The notes beneath the pieces were generated by a model. That model had not been told where the DNA came from. It saw only the letters and a program-made list of their open reading frames with translations, and did not search any database. A stretch of 64,000 nucleotides of DNA from Flavobacteriaceae bacterium NBU2973. Lineage in GTDB: Bacteria; Bacteroidota; Bacteroidia; Flavobacteriales; Flavobacteriaceae. The translations under genes were made by a program, and so were the position numbers. Location: contig JAOEIQ010000005.1 in NCBI GenBank assembly GCA_026162565.1, positions 162,624 through 226,623 of the forward strand, written 5' to 3'. Each line of letters begins with the position of its first letter. The first letter of the stretch is position 1. Positions 61,367-64,000 of the stretch are shown here, one piece after another.

Positions 61367-62533
61367 TTGGCATTTTTAAAAAGTAGAAATACAATTCGTT
61401 GGATTTTAATCCTGTCTTCTTTTATAATAATTTCTCTTATCCTATGGAATACGTATATTTTCTTTCAACGTTTTAAAGAAGAACAACGCGTTAAAATGGA
61501 TATTTGGGCAGAAGCTCAAGCTGAATTTAGACAAGGCTTTTTAAATGATAATGTAAATCCAATTGTAGAAAAAGTAATAGTCTCTGATAGCTTAAATCCA
61601 AAAATTGTTGTCAATACAAATAATGAATATAGCACAATAAACATTGATCCTTCTAGAGAAAACGATACGACTTATTTAAAAAAATTAATTACAAAATTTG
61701 AAAGTGAAAACACACCTATTGAGCTTTCGTATTTAGATCCTCAAACGAATGAAAAAGTAATTGTTGGCACATTATATTATGGAAATTCAGAAGTATTAAA
61801 CAAACTAAAATACTATCCTTTAGCTCTCCTACTTATAATACTTTTATTTGCTGCTGTAGTATACTTATTTTACAGAAGTTCTAAAAATGCGACTCAAAAT
61901 AAGTTATGGTCTGGTATGGCAAAAGAGACTGCACACCAAATCGGCACACCATTATCATCATTAGTAGGATGGACCGAAATTTTAAAATCTGAAAATATAA
62001 ATCCTGACTATATTACAGAAATAGAAAAAGATATTTCAAGACTTCAAACCATTACAGATCGCTTCAGTAAAATAGGATCTATTCCAAAATTAAAAAAAGC
62101 CAATATTGTAGAAGAGACTATTAACTCTTACGATTACCTTAAAGCTAGAAGTTCTAAACTTATAGATTTTGAAATTATTTCTCCTGAATCTAAACACTAT
62201 GTCTTACTAAATAAACAATTATACAGTTGGACTATAGAGAATTTAGTAAAAAATGCCATTGACGCTATGAAAGGTAAAGGCGAATTAAAAGTAGCTATCA
62301 TACCCAACGACAAAGATGTAAAAATTCAAATTACAGATACTGGAAAAGGCATGTCTAAATCACAATTTAACAAAATATTTGAGCCTGGACATACTAGTAA
62401 ACAAAGAGGTTGGGGACTTGGACTATCTTTAGCGAAACGAATTATTGAAGAATATCACGATGGAAAAATAAAAGTTTTAAATTCTGAAATTGGAAAAGGA
62501 ACAACTATGCAAATCACCTTAAAGCAGATTTAA
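61367..62533 (+). CDS. Sensor histidine kinase with extracytoplasmic loop
   Basis: 388 residues, TTG start (LAFLKSRNTIRW); there is an in-frame TAA at 61349, so no earlier start is possible. Helix one (about 10-32), a periplasmic domain of about 115 residues, helix two (about 150-170), then His190 in GMAKETAHQIGTPLSSLVGW and HATPase motifs ENLVKNAIDAMKGKGELKVA and DTGKGMSKSQFNKIFEPGHT. No response regulator is adjacent, so it is an orphan here. It is followed by the aldo/keto reductase at 34 bases. Confidence 0.92.
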   Translation: MAFLKSRNTIRWILILSSFIIISLILWNTYIFFQRFKEEQRVKMDIWAEAQAEFRQGFLNDNVNPIVEKVIVSDSLNPKIVVNTNNEYSTINIDPSRENDTTYLKKLITKFESENTPIELSYLDPQTNEKVIVGTLYYGNSEVLNKLKYYPLALLLIILLFAAVVYLFYRSSKNATQNKLWSGMAKETAHQIGTPLSSLVGWTEILKSENINPDYITEIEKDISRLQTITDRFSKIGSIPKLKKANIVEETINSYDYLKARSSKLIDFEIISPESKHYVLLNKQLYSWTIENLVKNAIDAMKGKGELKVAIIPNDKDVKIQITDTGKGMSKSQFNKIFEPGHTSKQRGWGLGLSLAKRIIEEYHDGKIKVLNSEIGKGTTMQITLKQI

Positions 62534-62566
62534 AAAAATAATACTTCTATTAAAAATACACTTTTA

Positions 62567-63607
62567 ATGAAATACACTACGCTACCTAAAACAGATATAA
62601 ACGTTTCTAAAATTTGTTTAGGAACCATGACTTGGGGAAATCAAAACACCCAAGAAGATGGTTTTGAGCAAATGAATTACGCTTTAGAAAAAGGTGTGAA
62701 TTTTTGGGATACAGCAGAATTATATTCTGTTCCTGCAACTCCAGAAACTTATGGAGCTACAGAAAAAATTATTGGTAACTGGTTTAAAAAAACTGGTAAA
62801 AGAGGGCAAGTAGTATTGGCTAGCAAAATTGCTGGAGGAGGAGATTACACAGCTCATATTAGAACAGGTGGATTTATAAGACAAAACATTATTGATGCTG
62901 TTGAAGGAAGCTTAAAAAGATTACAAACAGACTATATAGATTTATACCAATTGCATTGGCCAGATAGAGGTGTAAATTGTTTTGGTGTTAGAGATTATCC
63001 TTATAAATCTTCAGCTCAACAGGCAGAAAATCATTTAGAGATTTTAGAAACATTAAACGATTTAATAAATCAAGGAAAAATTAAACATGTTGGCTTATCT
63101 AACGAAACTCCTTGGGGAACTATGAAGTATATAGAGACTTCTTCTACACACAATTTACCAAGAATGAAAACCATTCAAAATTCGTATTCACTAATTCATA
63201 GAGGCTATGAGTATGGCATGAGTGAGGTATCAATGAGGGAAAATATAGGCTTATTGGTGTATTCTCCTTTAGCGCAAGGTGTGTTGTCTGGTAAATATTT
63301 AAATGGCGAAAAACCAGAAGGTGCTCGAGGCACTTTATATCCACGTTTTATAGCACGATATATGGGAGAAGGCTCTTTAAAAGCAGTAGCTGAATATGAG
63401 AAAATTGCCAAAAAATATGGATTAACCTTAACTGAATTATCATTAGCATTTATAAACCAGTTACCGTTTGTAACATCTAATATTATTGGTGCAACTAAAA
63501 TGAGTCAATTAAAAGAAAATATTAATTCTATAAATATTGAATTAACTGAAGAAATATTAGTAGATATTGAAGCTGTTCATGCAGCAATTCCGAATCCTGC
63601 ACCATAA
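62567..63607 (+). CDS. Aldo/keto reductase (Tas-like)
   Basis: 346 residues, TIM barrel: CLGTMTWGNQNTQEDGFEQM, NFWDTAELYSVPATPETYGA (catalytic Asp and Tyr), VVLASKIAGGGDYT (Lys), YIDLYQLHWPDR (His) and NIIGATKMSQLKENINSINI. The NADPH fold and the ELYSVPATPETYGATE segment match the E. coli Tas branch. The gene follows the kinase with a 33-base gap. Substrate unknown. Confidence 0.93.
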   Translation: MKYTTLPKTDINVSKICLGTMTWGNQNTQEDGFEQMNYALEKGVNFWDTAELYSVPATPETYGATEKIIGNWFKKTGKRGQVVLASKIAGGGDYTAHIRTGGFIRQNIIDAVEGSLKRLQTDYIDLYQLHWPDRGVNCFGVRDYPYKSSAQQAENHLEILETLNDLINQGKIKHVGLSNETPWGTMKYIETSSTHNLPRMKTIQNSYSLIHRGYEYGMSEVSMRENIGLLVYSPLAQGVLSGKYLNGEKPEGARGTLYPRFIARYMGEGSLKAVAEYEKIAKKYGLTLTELSLAFINQLPFVTSNIIGATKMSQLKENINSINIELTEEILVDIEAVHAAIPNPAP

Positions 63608-63630
63608 TAACTTATAAAACATACTAAAAC

Positions 63631-63677
63631 AAAAAAGCCTTACTAATCCCGATAGCTATCGGGAAGTAAGGCTTTTA
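63631..63677. terminator. Bidirectional terminator with a palindrome in its loop
   Basis: AAAAAAGCCTTACT and AGTAAGGCTTTT form the stem. The loop is a perfect 18-base palindrome TCCCGATAGCTATCGGGA (63647-63664). It separates the convergent aldo/keto reductase and RNase genes. Confidence 0.85.
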
Positions 63678-64000
63678 TTATTTAATTTGATTACCATTTT
63701 TATCAAAAAAGTGGTATTCAAGATATGTGTAAGCATCTCTTGGTAAAACTTTGACCCATTTTTTGTGTTCAAAAAACCATTTTGAACGAATAGATGGAAT
63801 ACCTTTGGTTAAAAAGGCAGCTATAAAAGGATGCGCGTTAAGCGTTAACTTTTTATAGTCTTTTTTGTATAGTTGCTCCAGATCTTGTGTTATTTTTTGC
63901 ACTAATACTATTGGTGCTTCAACCTCTTGGCCATTATTACCATTAGGATTTTCTTCTTTGGTTTTAATGTTTCTTTCTGGTCGTACACGTTGTCTAGTTA
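63678..64000 (-). CDS. rng: Ribonuclease E/G family protein, C-terminal part (5' end outside window)
   Basis: The frame is open from the right edge to 63678. The last 107 residues include TRQRVRPERNIKTKEENPNG (a flexible linker), QKITQDLEQLYKKDYKKLTL, NAHPFIAAFLTKGIPSIRSK and WFFEHKKWVKVLPRDAYTYLEY. This matches the C-terminal part of Rne/Rng family ribonucleases of Bacteroidota (recalled pattern). These process 16S rRNA and mRNA. The catalytic S1 domain lies beyond the window. Confidence 0.8.
   Translation of the reverse strand, partial: TRQRVRPERNIKTKEENPNGNNGQEVEAPIVLVQKITQDLEQLYKKDYKKLTLNAHPFIAAFLTKGIPSIRSKWFFEHKKWVKVLPRDAYTYLEYHFFDKNGNQIK

Overview
This window is a stretch of chromosome from a low-GC member of the Bacteroidota, almost certainly the family Flavobacteriaceae (the marine Lacinutrix/Olleya/Psychroserpens/Winogradskyella type fits; the genus cannot be fixed from this sequence). 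The evidence is a type IX secretion sorting domain, many Bacteroidota-only families (DUF4271, DUF4296, DUF3127, DUF3098, DUF5686, LytTR two-component pairs, FolK-deoxynucleoside kinase fusion), near absence of Shine-Dalgarno sequences, and promoters of the Bacteroidota type (TTTG, about 18 bases, TAnnTTTG).

Layout. 1-3.4 kb: the start of a secreted repeat protein, then a TPR histidine kinase and LytTR regulator. 3.5-3.7 kb: tRNA-Gly and tRNA-Leu with their own promoter and terminator. 3.8-9.8 kb: mutS, a SPOUT methyltransferase, an HNH nuclease gene, a FolK-deoxynucleoside kinase fusion, a repeat cluster and a queuosine-precursor transporter. 9.8-13.5 kb: a large AsmA protein, rpsU and a LysE exporter. 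13.5-23.6 kb, mostly minus strand: lspA, fabD, a flavoprotein, membrane-anchored DHFR, a duplicated TonB-like protein, thyA, nupC, a BFN/UVR protein and etfA/etfB. 23.8-29 kb: pdhB, a DUF5686 outer-membrane protein, a LuxE-like enzyme and a YHS protein. 29-39 kb: tyrS, an epimerase, a DUF4296 lipoprotein, pyrC, a Dpm1-type glycosyltransferase, DUF4271, hemD, pckA, a DUF423 protein and a saccharopine dehydrogenase-family enzyme. 39-44.5 kb is the most accessory part: a lipoprotein, an Lrp regulator, a T9SS cargo, a tail-collar protein, then a four-gene cassette (unknown small protein, 7-TM protein, kinase, regulator). 44.5-50.4 kb: YugP-type peptidase, SemiSWEET, leuS and a UbiA prenyltransferase. 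50.5-58.3 kb: ftsX, RDD protein, lipoprotein, DUF3098, uppP, truB, a TonB-like protein, thioredoxin-like protein, tag, two envelope proteins and aat. 58.4-64 kb: short-chain fatty acid transporter, DUF3127, flavin reductase, a kinase, an aldo/keto reductase and the 3' end of an RNase E/G gene.

The genes are mainly core metabolism. One theme links several: folate and thymidylate supply (FolK, DHFR, ThyA) with nucleoside uptake and phosphorylation (NupC, dNK).

The most unusual signal is a set of short palindromic repeats, many containing TCGA and ending near AATGAC. They lie between genes, inside terminator hairpin loops, and also in frame inside two essential or core genes: exactly eight codons of mutS (138-145) and about sixteen codons of leuS. 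This resembles the coding palindromic elements of Rickettsia and may be an undescribed flavobacterial equivalent. Other points to check are a one-base homopolymer frameshift that removes the signal peptide of nupC, a UbiA gene with no ATG/GTG/TTG start in its proper 5' region, a DUF3127 protein ending in a perfect SSB-like acidic tip, and the unnamed signalling cassette at 41.9-44.5 kb.
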